NCBI GenBank assembly: GCA_003648455.1
Contig: QMPG01000220.1
Coordinates: 1 to 5,723 of the forward strand
Source: Bacteroidota bacterium
GTDB taxonomy: Bacteria > Bacteroidota > Bacteroidia > Bacteroidales > B39-G9
DNA: 5,723 nucleotides
Direction of reading: 5' to 3'
Below the pieces are notes generated by a model. That model worked only from the letters and a program-made list of their open reading frames with translations. It did no database searches and was not told the DNA's origin. Shown piece after piece: positions 1-5,375 of this stretch. The position numbers were made by a program, and so were the translations under genes. Positions within the stretch are counted from its first letter, which is position 1. Each line of letters begins with the position of its first letter.

Positions 1-80
1 GGGGAGAGGAGGATTGAACCTCCGAAGGCTTAGCCAACAGATTTACAGTCTGCCCCAGTTGACCGCTTTGGTATCTCCCC
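1..80 (-). tRNA. tRNA-Tyr (anticodon GUA), cut only at the discriminator base
   Basis: On the minus strand the acceptor arms GGGGAGA and TCTCCCC pair perfectly, and the anticodon arm GCAGA-CTGTAAA-TCTGT places GTA in the loop, so it reads Tyr codons. A long variable arm (GGC-TAA-GCC stem) is seen, as expected for class II tRNA-Tyr. The 3' end lies exactly at base 1, so the discriminator base falls outside the window. The T stem GGAGG/CCTCC is perfect, but it encloses only six bases (TTCAAT) instead of the usual seven. It lies 14 bases downstream of tRNA-Thr and is presumably cotranscribed with it. The anticodon assignment is firm; the short T loop could be genuine or a one-base sequence error. 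Confidence 0.95.
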
Positions 81-94
81 AAACATAAAAGAAG

Positions 95-168
95 AGCCGA
101 TGGAGGGATTCGAACCCACGACCTGCTGATTACAAATCAGCTGCTCTGACCAACTGAGCTACATCGGC
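95..168 (-). tRNA. tRNA-Thr (anticodon UGU)
   Basis: On the minus strand a full cloverleaf can be drawn: acceptor GCCGATG with CATCGGC, D stem GCTC/GAGC, anticodon arm GCTGA-TTTGTAA-TCAGC with anticodon TGT, and T arm GTGGG-TTCGAAT-CCCTC with the standard seven-base loop. Position 95 gives a U discriminator. The 3' CCA is not encoded. The second pair of the T stem is a T-T mismatch; all other stems pair. It is the first tRNA of the run, with a promoter-like sequence about 50 bases upstream. Confidence 0.96.
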
Positions 169-221
169 AACTTTTATTATTTATATTTAATCCTGTAAAA
201 GAACTTTCGTAAAACGGTTTG

Positions 222-254
222 CAAATGTATAAAATTAATTTATAATTCCACAAA
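222..254 (-). promoter_or_regulatory. Bacteroidota-type promoter for the tRNA run
   Basis: On the minus strand the box TACATTTG (222-229) matches the TAnnTTTG -7 consensus known from Bacteroidota. A TTTG (251-254) sits 21 bases upstream, within the usual 19-21 spacing for the -33 element. Transcription would start near 215 and give a leader of roughly 45 bases before tRNA-Thr. It lies in the gap after hpf, just past an A-run/T-run pair (252-277) that could form a weak A/T hairpin ending hpf transcripts. The match is by eye and the region is very AT-rich, so chance cannot be excluded. Confidence 0.55.
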
Positions 255-275
255 AAAAATTTGATTTTTTTTTTT

Positions 276-575
276 TTATTTTCCTCTTTGTTTTTCTTTA
301 AACTTTGTTAGCTGACGACGCAATGCATCAACCGCTGTATCTGTTGATTCTTCAAAGGTTTTGGTTTGTTTCTTCGCAAATAATTCTGTTCCGGAAATTT
401 TTAACTTTATTTCTGCAATCTTATTTTCTAGACTTTGATCTTTGTCTACTTTTAAAATTACTTCAGCTGAAATAATGTCATCATAAAATTGATTCAATTT
501 ATTGACTTTATTTTCAATAAATTCTTCTAATTTTTTATCTGCATCAAACTTCAATGAATGAATTTTTACTTGCAT
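276..575 (-). CDS. hpf: Short ribosome hibernation-promoting factor (HPF/RaiA family)
   Basis: This 99-residue protein has the length and layout of the short HPF/YfiA family. A first strand (residues about 2-9, QVKIHSLKF) is followed by a charged helix (about 11-30), a strand pair around SAEVILKV (36-43) and the KIAEIKLKISG segment (52-62), and a long final helix (about 74-97) ending in a basic tail. Family members bind the 30S decoding and tRNA channel when growth stops and silence the ribosome. The C-terminal dimerisation domain of long HPF is absent, so if it makes 100S particles it would need a partner. The gene starts 18 bases after the recombinase stop, and that gap holds a perfect AGGAGG seven bases before ATG, which fixes the start. 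It is probably the last cistron of the rpsU operon. Family assignment is firm; the choice between the names hpf and raiA is conventional. Confidence 0.9.
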   Translation of the reverse strand: MQVKIHSLKFDADKKLEEFIENKVNKLNQFYDDIISAEVILKVDKDQSLENKIAEIKLKISGTELFAKKQTKTFEESTDTAVDALRRQLTKFKEKQRGK

Positions 576-582
576 ATTAAAT

Positions 583-588
583 CCTCCT
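583..588 (-). promoter_or_regulatory. Perfect Shine-Dalgarno of hpf
   Basis: AGGAGG on the minus strand, seven bases before the hpf ATG and inside the 18-base gap behind the recombinase stop codon. It stands out because the rpsU, xerC, HhH-protein and transporter starts have no such sequence. The position would suit reinitiation or independent initiation on a polycistronic message. Confidence 0.85.
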
Positions 589-593
589 TTTAG

Positions 594-1502
594 TTATGCT
601 CTCGGATGAGCTTGATTATATGATTTTTTTAATTTCTCAAATGTATTATGAGTATATACTTGTGTTGCCGATAAATTGGCATGACCCAATAATTCTTTTA
701 TTGCATTTAAATCTGCGCCATTGTTTAACATGTGTGTAGCAAATGTGTGACGTAAAACATGAGGGCTTTTCTTTTCATTGGTTGTTACAAAAGAAAGATA
801 TTTGTTCACTATTCTATAAACCAACTTGGGATACATTTTTTCTCCTTTTTGAGTTAAAAAGAAAAACTCATTGTCAATATAATCTTTAGTATTTGTTTTA
901 AGTTGACTAACATGTTCCTGACGAACTTTTTTATAATCGTATAGAGTATTTAGAAAATTTTTGTTAAAAGGTATTAATCTTTCTTTATTTCTTTTCCCCA
1001 ATACTTTTATGGTAAGCTTTTGATAATCGATATCGTTTTCTTTAAGATTTATCAGCTCGCTTAATCTAATTCCTGTTAAATACAATGTAGTTATTATCAA
1101 CTTGTCTCTACAACCTTCATAATCGTTTTTAAATTCTATATTATCGAGAAGTAAATCCATTTTTGATTTTTCAACAAAGCTTGGTAATTTTTTTTCAATC
1201 TTTGGAGAAATAACTTTATCTAAGGGATTATTTGCAATAATCTTTTCTCTTATTAAAAATTTATAAAATGTTTTTAATGTTGAAAGTTTTCTACCTATTG
1301 AACGAGAAGAAATATTATTTTCCATTAAAAATATAATCCACTTACGGATAATCTTATGATTAGCTGAAAGTGGATTAAAATCTTTATAATTATCTTCACA
1401 AAAAGAACAAAATTGTTGTAAATCGTTTTTATATGAACGAATTGTGTAAGAGGAATAGTGTTTTTCGTATTTCAGGTAATTAATAAAAGCCGATTTATGC
1501 AT
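594..1502 (-). CDS. xerC: Tyrosine site-specific recombinase, XerC/XerD type
   Basis: The 302-residue protein has the two-domain structure and length of XerC/XerD. An N-terminal core-binding SAM-like domain (about 1-90) contains the typical HYSSYTIRSYKNDLQQF opening. The catalytic domain (about 105-300) shows the complete active set: Arg146 in TGIRLSEL, Lys170 in LGKRNKER, His248 and Arg251 in PHVLRHTFATHML, His274 in LLGHANLSATQ and the nucleophile Tyr283 in QVYTH. Such enzymes resolve chromosome dimers at dif near the terminus. Its place between rpsU and hpf is the usual one for the chromosomal Xer protein in Bacteroidota and argues against a phage or integron integrase. Start: the ATG at 1502 gives the standard N-terminus; no SD is seen. 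Whether it should be called XerC or XerD cannot be decided here. Confidence 0.9.
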   Translation of the reverse strand: MHKSAFINYLKYEKHYSSYTIRSYKNDLQQFCSFCEDNYKDFNPLSANHKIIRKWIIFLMENNISSRSIGRKLSTLKTFYKFLIREKIIANNPLDKVISPKIEKKLPSFVEKSKMDLLLDNIEFKNDYEGCRDKLIITTLYLTGIRLSELINLKENDIDYQKLTIKVLGKRNKERLIPFNKNFLNTLYDYKKVRQEHVSQLKTNTKDYIDNEFFFLTQKGEKMYPKLVYRIVNKYLSFVTTNEKKSPHVLRHTFATHMLNNGADLNAIKELLGHANLSATQVYTHNTFEKLKKSYNQAHPRA

Positions 1503-1573
1503 ATTTACAAGAAAAAATATTACGATTCTAAGCTACAATAATTGAGGAAAAACTATTAAACTATTTGAACCGA

Positions 1574-1771
1574 TTATAGGCTTTGTGCTTTATCTTGTAA
1601 TTGTTGAACATAGATAGCGTGCATTTTTTTCTCTCTTTTTACAACAGATGGCTTTCTGTAAACTTGTCTTGCTCTAAGTTCTTTAATAGCACCTGTTTTT
1701 TCAAATTTTCTTTTGAATTTTTTTAATGCTCTGTCAATGTTTTCGTTGTCTTTAATTGGAATAACTATCAT
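1574..1771 (-). CDS. rpsU: 30S ribosomal protein bS21
   Basis: This 65-residue, strongly basic protein has the Bacteroidota bS21 form: a short beta start MIVIPIKDNENIDRALKKF, a KRKFEKTG turn, KELRARQVYRKPSVVKREKK, and the HAIYVQQLQ end. bS21 sits on the 30S platform close to the 3' end of 16S rRNA, where the anti-SD lies. In Flavobacterium johnsoniae it has been shown to help hide the anti-SD, and the rpsU genes of relatives carry a strong SD as feedback. Here the bases before ATG (minus strand TTAATTAAACATAAATT) contain no G at all, so such feedback through an SD is not visible. It heads the rpsU-recombinase-hpf operon, 71 bases before the recombinase, behind a good promoter match. Confidence 0.96.
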   Translation of the reverse strand: MIVIPIKDNENIDRALKKFKRKFEKTGAIKELRARQVYRKPSVVKREKKMHAIYVQQLQDKAQSL

Positions 1772-2027
1772 AATTTATGTTTAATTAAATATTACTAAAA
1801 AATAAGGTGCAAATTTATTAAATAGTAATTTGTTTTTCAAATTTTTTTTTTATTATTATAATTATTTTTTATACAAAATTTAATTGCTTGTTTTTCAATA
1901 CATTAACCTTGATGTGTTTTTCATATAAATATAAGAAAAAAAACCTTTTTTTCCATATTTAATCTAATATTTTTTTTAAAATAGTCATTTTTCCCCTTTT
2001 TCCTTTTAAAACGAATAATTTAGAAAA
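1772..2027. other. A/T-rich intergenic region between the HhH gene and rpsU
   Basis: No convincing reading frame is seen in this 256-base stretch on either strand. Apart from the rpsU promoter it holds low-complexity tracts. An A8-CC-T7 run (1936-1952) on the minus strand reads A7-GG-T8 and could act as a weak A/T terminator for the upstream gene. A homopurine stretch on the minus strand (about 1989-2006) contains GGAAAAAGGGGAAAAA. Neither is a GC-rich terminator, so termination here is uncertain. Confidence 0.5.
1810..1841 (-). promoter_or_regulatory. Bacteroidota-type promoter for rpsU-xerC-hpf
   Basis: On the minus strand TAAATTTG (1810-1817) fits the -7 consensus TAnnTTTG exactly. TTTG (1838-1841) lies 20 bases upstream as the -33 element. 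The start point would be near 1803, leaving a short A/T-rich leader of about 30 bases before rpsU. No equally good promoter is found in the 71-base gap before the recombinase or before hpf, which supports a single three-gene transcript. Confidence 0.65.
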
Positions 2028-2032
2028 TTATT
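2014..2032 (-). terminator. A/T hairpin overlapping the HhH-gene stop codon
   Basis: AATAATTT-AGA-AAATTATT is a perfect 8-bp palindrome with a 3-base loop, spanning the TAA stop at 2028-2030. On the minus strand it is followed by CGTTTT. The stem is entirely A-T, so as an intrinsic terminator it is weak; it may equally be an end-of-message structure or chance in AT-rich DNA. Confidence 0.3.
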
Positions 2033-3113
2033 TTACAACTATATATGGTTTAATTTTATTGAAACGTTTTTTAGGTAATAATTTGTATTTAAGAATATCA
2101 TTAATACTTTTAAATTCACCCATGACTTCTCTAAAATGTATTATTGCCTTAGTATCTGAATATGTAATATAATTATGTTTATTAATTGTTTTAAAATCAG
2201 CAGTATTAATATTTATTTTTTTAATTTTTGAGGTATCAACATATATATAAGGCTCAATAAGGGAATATTTTTCTTTGGTCATACCATAAATTTCTAATAA
2301 TTGCTCTTTTTTATTATATCCTCCTAAAAAAGCTCGATTTCGAACAATGCTATTTGCAAAATAACTACCAATTCCTTTTATCTGCATTAGCATAGTAGTA
2401 TCGGCTGAATTAATATCAAACATTAATTTTGGAATTGTATCACTTTGTTTGTTTTGTTCGTTTTGAATTTTAATAAAGGGCTCAAGTCTTGCATAAATAC
2501 TATCAGAAATGAAATAAATTTTTTTCAAGTCCTGTTTATTATGAAAGTGTCCTCCTTTACGGAGATATTTTTTTATGGTTTTGCTTTGTCTTTCGGAAAA
2601 ACCTAACAATTGCCATTGATTTTTTGATATTAAATTTGGATTAAAATCAAATAATGTGTCTTTATTATTATATGAATTATATATATTTTTCTCAGATTTA
2701 GGTTTATTTATAACTATAAACGGCTTTAATTTTTTGTAAAGCTGTGAAGATATACCATAAATTTTTTTTAAATCTTTTGCTTCATAAAACCTTCCTCCTT
2801 TTGAGATATAATTATTAATAATTTTTATTTGTTTTTGATTAAGCCCTAATTTTTTCCATTGTTTCTTAGTTGTATTGTTTGGGTCAAAATAGAATAATGA
2901 TTCTTTGTTAGAATTTTTGTTTTTTTCTTTTATAGAATTTTCCAACTCATCAATTTGTTTGCTAAATTCTGAATAATCGTAATTAACATCTTCTTTTTGA
3001 AACAAATAAAGAAATTTAGGAAAAGCTATTAAAATAATTATTATTACTAATAAAAAGAGTATCCCATTTTTTTCTGAACGTGAGAATGAAAAATATTCTT
3101 TTAAAAATCCCAT
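2028..3113 (-). CDS. Membrane-anchored protein with four helix-hairpin-helix (ComEA-like) repeats
   Basis: The 361-residue protein has a short basic start, one hydrophobic helix (about 18-38, ILFLLVIIIILIAF core) and a polar, charged linker (41-72). Four related units follow at about 75-135, 155-216, 232-292 and 300-360. Each opens with F-D-x-N or I-N-I-N-x-A-D, has a middle helix ending in a G-G/GxF turn, then DLKKIYxIS or an equivalent, and closes with KPFIVI, EPFIKI, EPYIYV or KPYIVV. Unit 3 has the clearest HhH signature, IKGIGSYFANSIV (245-257); units 1 and 2 keep the scaffold with degenerate hairpins (KKLGLNQKQ, QLLGFSERQ). HhH repeats of this kind bind DNA non-specifically; in ComEA they capture incoming DNA outside the membrane. 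With a single N-terminal anchor the repeats would face the periplasm. A role in DNA uptake is inference, since no other com gene is in view. The start lacks an SD. Confidence 0.8.
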   Translation of the reverse strand: MGFLKEYFSFSRSEKNGILFLLVIIIILIAFPKFLYLFQKEDVNYDYSEFSKQIDELENSIKEKNKNSNKESLFYFDPNNTTKKQWKKLGLNQKQIKIINNYISKGGRFYEAKDLKKIYGISSQLYKKLKPFIVINKPKSEKNIYNSYNNKDTLFDFNPNLISKNQWQLLGFSERQSKTIKKYLRKGGHFHNKQDLKKIYFISDSIYARLEPFIKIQNEQNKQSDTIPKLMFDINSADTTMLMQIKGIGSYFANSIVRNRAFLGGYNKKEQLLEIYGMTKEKYSLIEPYIYVDTSKIKKININTADFKTINKHNYITYSDTKAIIHFREVMGEFKSINDILKYKLLPKKRFNKIKPYIVVK

Positions 3114-3119
3114 CTATTA

Positions 3120-3140
3120 ATTGATTATTGATTATTGTTG
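3120..3140. repeat. Three-unit 7-bp tandem repeat before the HhH gene
   Basis: ATTGATT, ATTGATT and ATTGTTG follow each other directly, starting 7 bases upstream of the HhH-protein start codon. The repeat falls within the expected 5' leader. It is too short to claim function, though a change in unit number would alter the leader length. Confidence 0.55.
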
Positions 3141-3225
3141 AATTGTTACATTGCTAAATCACTTAAATTTTAATATTACTGATAAATCTTAATTCTAATA
3201 TCTAAAATAAATATTGTTGAATTTT

Positions 3226-3240
3226 ACAAGGGACGCAAGT
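3226..3240. repeat. Lone half-site related to the 5558-5635 palindrome
   Basis: ACAAGGGACGCAAGT matches ACAAAGGACGCAAAT at 5581-5595 in 13 of 15 positions. Its first nine bases also equal the inner right-arm word ACAAGGGAC of that palindrome read on the minus strand. It sits alone in the gap between the small membrane gene and the HhH gene, and no second arm is seen nearby. It looks like a degraded or partial copy of the same repeat family. Confidence 0.45.
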
Positions 3241-3249
3241 CTTCACGAT

Positions 3250-3384
3250 TTATAATGATAAATCATTATCGTTGTCCTTTTTATTTTTGGAATTAGCGTG
3301 AAGTACTCTATAAAAGAAATAGAATGCTAAAGCTGCAACTGTAATCTGAACAGTTAACATAATTATTAGTGCAGTTGTATTCAT
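3250..3384 (-). CDS. Small single-helix membrane protein, probable MetS-type subunit of the neighbouring transporter
   Basis: A 44-codon frame starts with ATG one base after the transporter stop (TAA-A-ATG) and ends in TAA at 3250-3252. The product begins MNTTALIIMLTVQ, has one hydrophobic helix (about 4-27, including ITVAALAFYFFY), then a basic and finally acidic tail (RVLHANSKNKKDNDNDLSL). An SD (AAAAGGAGT) lies eight bases before the start, within the last codons of the transporter. Neurotransmitter:sodium symporters of the MetP kind are followed by such tiny genes, and in Corynebacterium glutamicum MetP needs MetS for methionine and alanine uptake. Position, length and the MNTxAxIxM start fit that family. 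The long charged tail is longer than I would expect for MetS. No homology search was possible, so the family call is inference. Confidence 0.75.
   Translation of the reverse strand: MNTTALIIMLTVQITVAALAFYFFYRVLHANSKNKKDNDNDLSL
3252..3269 (-). other. A/T-rich palindrome at the end of the small-subunit gene
   Basis: ATAATGAT-AA-ATCATTAT is a perfect 8-bp inverted repeat lying over the last codons and first base of the stop of the small membrane gene. In RNA the outer pairs could form a small hairpin with a slightly larger loop. No T-run follows on the minus strand, so it is not a typical intrinsic terminator. Confidence 0.35.
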
Positions 3385-3385
3385 T

Positions 3386-5206
3386 TTAGTAACTCCTTTT
3401 TTTATTATTCTTTTTATATGCTAAATGTATCATTACTAGTACTCCGGTAAATATTAACAATAGTAACAAACGAGACATGTCGACATAAAATAAGTTATTT
3501 ATAATTTTCCCTGTGTAAAGCACATCTCCTACTTTTACCTTATCGCCAATATTAACGGTTAGTTTATTTTTGTCATTATATTGATAAGTAATATATTTTT
3601 TCTCATTATTATTAAAATGAGATGTGCGAATAAAATTCTGATTATGGTATATATAAATAGAATCTACTTCCCCATCATGCTCAGCATAAAATTCATTGCT
3701 AAAATATGTATTGTTTTGACCAATACCTTTATGCATTATTTTACCAAGAATGCTTTCTTTATGTAATTGCCATCCATTCTTGAAATTTGTCCAATCATCG
3801 TTAACAGGTCTTAATAATGCTCCAATAAATATAAAAATTAATATAACAGGTGTTATATATTTAATAATGAATTTATAGATATTCGGGACTTTAATATCGG
3901 CTGCATAAGTAATTTCGTGCCATCCTTTTTTTAATCCAAAATACCAGGAGAACATTACAGTTTCGAGTAATGCAAAAACAACTAGAGCAACAGTACCTGC
4001 CCAGTAATCATATTCGTCGAAAACGCCTTTGTCGAAAAACAGGATAGTAGGTAAAGCAAGCATTAAAACAATAATACCAAAAGTTATTGCAGACCTTTTT
4101 CTACTCCAATTAAATTCATCTTGAAAAAATCCCATTACCGGTGTTCCCATAGATAAAGAAGAGGTAATTCCTGCAATAAATAATAAACCGAAGAATGAGA
4201 AACCGGCTATTGCCGACATAACATGTCCCCATTGTTGGAAAAGATACGGCATTGTTCGGAAACCTAAGCCAAAGCCACCGGTATGAGTTAATTCAATAAC
4301 TTTATCAACGCCAAGAAATCCTATTGAAATAGGAATAATTACAGATGCACCTAAGACAATCTCTACAAATTCGTTTAACCAACCGGCAGACATTGCATTT
4401 AAAGCCACATCATCGTTTTTATCAATATAAGAAGCGTAGCACTGAACACACCCCATGCCAACCGAGAGCGTGAAAAATATCTGCCCTGCGGCAGCAAGCC
4501 AAACTTTAGGATTTTTGAGTGAATCGAAATGAGGTGTCCATAAAAAATCTAAACCTGCTATACCATCACTAACAGCACCATTATGACCTTGTTTAATCAT
4601 AATACCTTTTATTGCAAGAAATATACCGAAAATAATTAATAAAGGAACTCCCAATTTTGCAACTTTTTCAATTCCGCCTCTCAAACCTTTACTTAAAATC
4701 CAAACATTTAACACAAGACATATCAGAAAAAAGATAATTGATTCGTAAGGTAAGCCGGTTGTTGAAAAATTTAAGCTTAGATAATTGGTAAAAAATTCAG
4801 CAACCTGAGACTGATCTAATCCTGTAAAAGTTCCTCCAAGCGAGAAATACATATATGAAAGAGTCCAACTCTCAATGTAACAATAATAAGCATTGATAAC
4901 TAAGTTTGAAAATATGCCAAAAACACCAGCGTATTTCCATTGTCTTCCTTGTTTTAAACTATCGAGAATAAAAGGTGTTGAGTGAACATTGTGCTTTCCA
5001 CCAAAACGACCGGTAGACCACTCAATAAATAGCAAAGGAATACCAAGTAACAAGAAACAAACAAGGTAAGGAATGATAAATGCCCCTCCTCCATTTTGTA
5101 TTGCCTGAACAGGGAAACGTAAAAAATTACCAAATCCTACGGCACTTCCTGCCATAGCTAATATTAAACCAATTCGAGAACCCCAAGCCTCTTTGTTTGT
5201 ACTCAT
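3386..5206 (-). CDS. LeuT-type sodium:amino-acid symporter (NSS/SNF family) with extra periplasmic domain
   Basis: The 606-residue protein aligns with LeuT almost without gaps at the start. TM1 carries GSAVGFGNFLRFP (20-32), followed by NGGGAFIIPY and EWSTGRFGG. Other marks are Tyr108 in TM3, the unwound TM6 FFTLSVGMG (244-252), Asn278, and TM8 AGITSSLSMG (345-354). Sodium-site residues are kept: Gly20, Ala22, Val23, Asn27, Thr246, Asn278, Ala345, Thr348, Ser349. Arg30 and Asp400 give the outer gate. Glu282, matching LeuT Glu290, predicts chloride independence. The pocket has Ser21, Ile104, Met251 and Met353 where LeuT has Asn, Val, Phe and Ile, so a hydrophobic amino acid other than leucine is plausible. 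TM11 ends near 466 and TM12 runs about 577-597; the loop of about 110 residues between them far exceeds LeuT's. It contains VNIGDKVKVGDVLYTGKI (551-568), a lipoyl/M23-like beta pattern. No SD precedes the start. Confidence 0.92.
   Translation of the reverse strand: MSTNKEAWGSRIGLILAMAGSAVGFGNFLRFPVQAIQNGGGAFIIPYLVCFLLLGIPLLFIEWSTGRFGGKHNVHSTPFILDSLKQGRQWKYAGVFGIFSNLVINAYYCYIESWTLSYMYFSLGGTFTGLDQSQVAEFFTNYLSLNFSTTGLPYESIIFFLICLVLNVWILSKGLRGGIEKVAKLGVPLLIIFGIFLAIKGIMIKQGHNGAVSDGIAGLDFLWTPHFDSLKNPKVWLAAAGQIFFTLSVGMGCVQCYASYIDKNDDVALNAMSAGWLNEFVEIVLGASVIIPISIGFLGVDKVIELTHTGGFGLGFRTMPYLFQQWGHVMSAIAGFSFFGLLFIAGITSSLSMGTPVMGFFQDEFNWSRKRSAITFGIIVLMLALPTILFFDKGVFDEYDYWAGTVALVVFALLETVMFSWYFGLKKGWHEITYAADIKVPNIYKFIIKYITPVILIFIFIGALLRPVNDDWTNFKNGWQLHKESILGKIMHKGIGQNNTYFSNEFYAEHDGEVDSIYIYHNQNFIRTSHFNNNEKKYITYQYNDKNKLTVNIGDKVKVGDVLYTGKIINNLFYVDMSRLLLLLIFTGVLVMIHLAYKKNNKKRSY
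3391..3398 (-). promoter_or_regulatory. Shine-Dalgarno of the small-subunit gene inside the transporter gene
   Basis: On the minus strand AAAGGAGT lies eight bases before the ATG at 3384 and doubles as the Lys-Arg-Ser codons near the transporter's C-terminus. With the one-base gap between stop and start, it indicates coupled translation of transporter and partner and fixes the small gene's start. Confidence 0.7.
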
Positions 5207-5244
5207 ATCTATTAATTATTTTTTTCTTTTCAATAAAATAAATT

Positions 5245-5252
5245 CAAATGTA
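5245..5252 (-). promoter_or_regulatory. Probable -7 box of the transporter operon
   Basis: TACATTTG on the minus strand, the same octamer as before the tRNAs, fits TAnnTTTG and would start transcription about 30 bases before the transporter ATG. The -33 region is poor: where TTTG is expected (about 5272-5277) the minus strand has TTTCAC. A second match, TAAATTTG at 5362-5369, also lacks a clear -33. The call is tentative. Confidence 0.4.
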
Positions 5253-5375
5253 ATAAAAAAATTGTGAAAATGTGAAATTGTTATGTTTCAAAATTGTTAT
5301 ATTATTGGCAATTTTCTATATCCATAGACATTATCAATTTCATATTGGTAATTCATTTGTGCAAATTTAATTTTT

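Noticed and set aside
252..277. Strong intrinsic terminator after hpf
   Set aside because: The A-run and T-run can pair but contain no G-C pairs and overlap the tRNA promoter's -33 region; evidence is too weak for a separate entry.
594..1502. Recombinase next to tRNA genes as sign of an integrated island
   Set aside because: The gene sits in the conserved rpsU-recombinase-hpf order, has chromosomal Xer features and a housekeeping context, and no attachment-site duplication of a tRNA end is seen.
3476..3676. Active M23 peptidase or biotinylated domain in the transporter loop
   Set aside because: The G-D-x-V-x-x-G-D turn is present, but neither the metal-binding HxH/HxxxD set nor an MKM lysine motif is, so only the fold, not the activity, can be suggested.
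3581..3766. 61-codon frame on the plus strand
   Set aside because: It lies wholly antisense inside the transporter gene, opposite its insertion domain, has no SD or promoter match and no recognisable protein features.
3112..5217. Shared 11-mer AATTAATAGAT just before both the HhH and transporter starts
   Set aside because: The words are at 3112-3122 and 5207-5217 but differ in their register to the ATG and are A/T-rich; a common regulatory role is not supported.
5275..5300. Direct repeat AAATTGTTAT twice as an operator
   Set aside because: Two 10-bp A/T copies 16 bases apart in very AT-rich DNA are easily chance, and no regulator is nearby.
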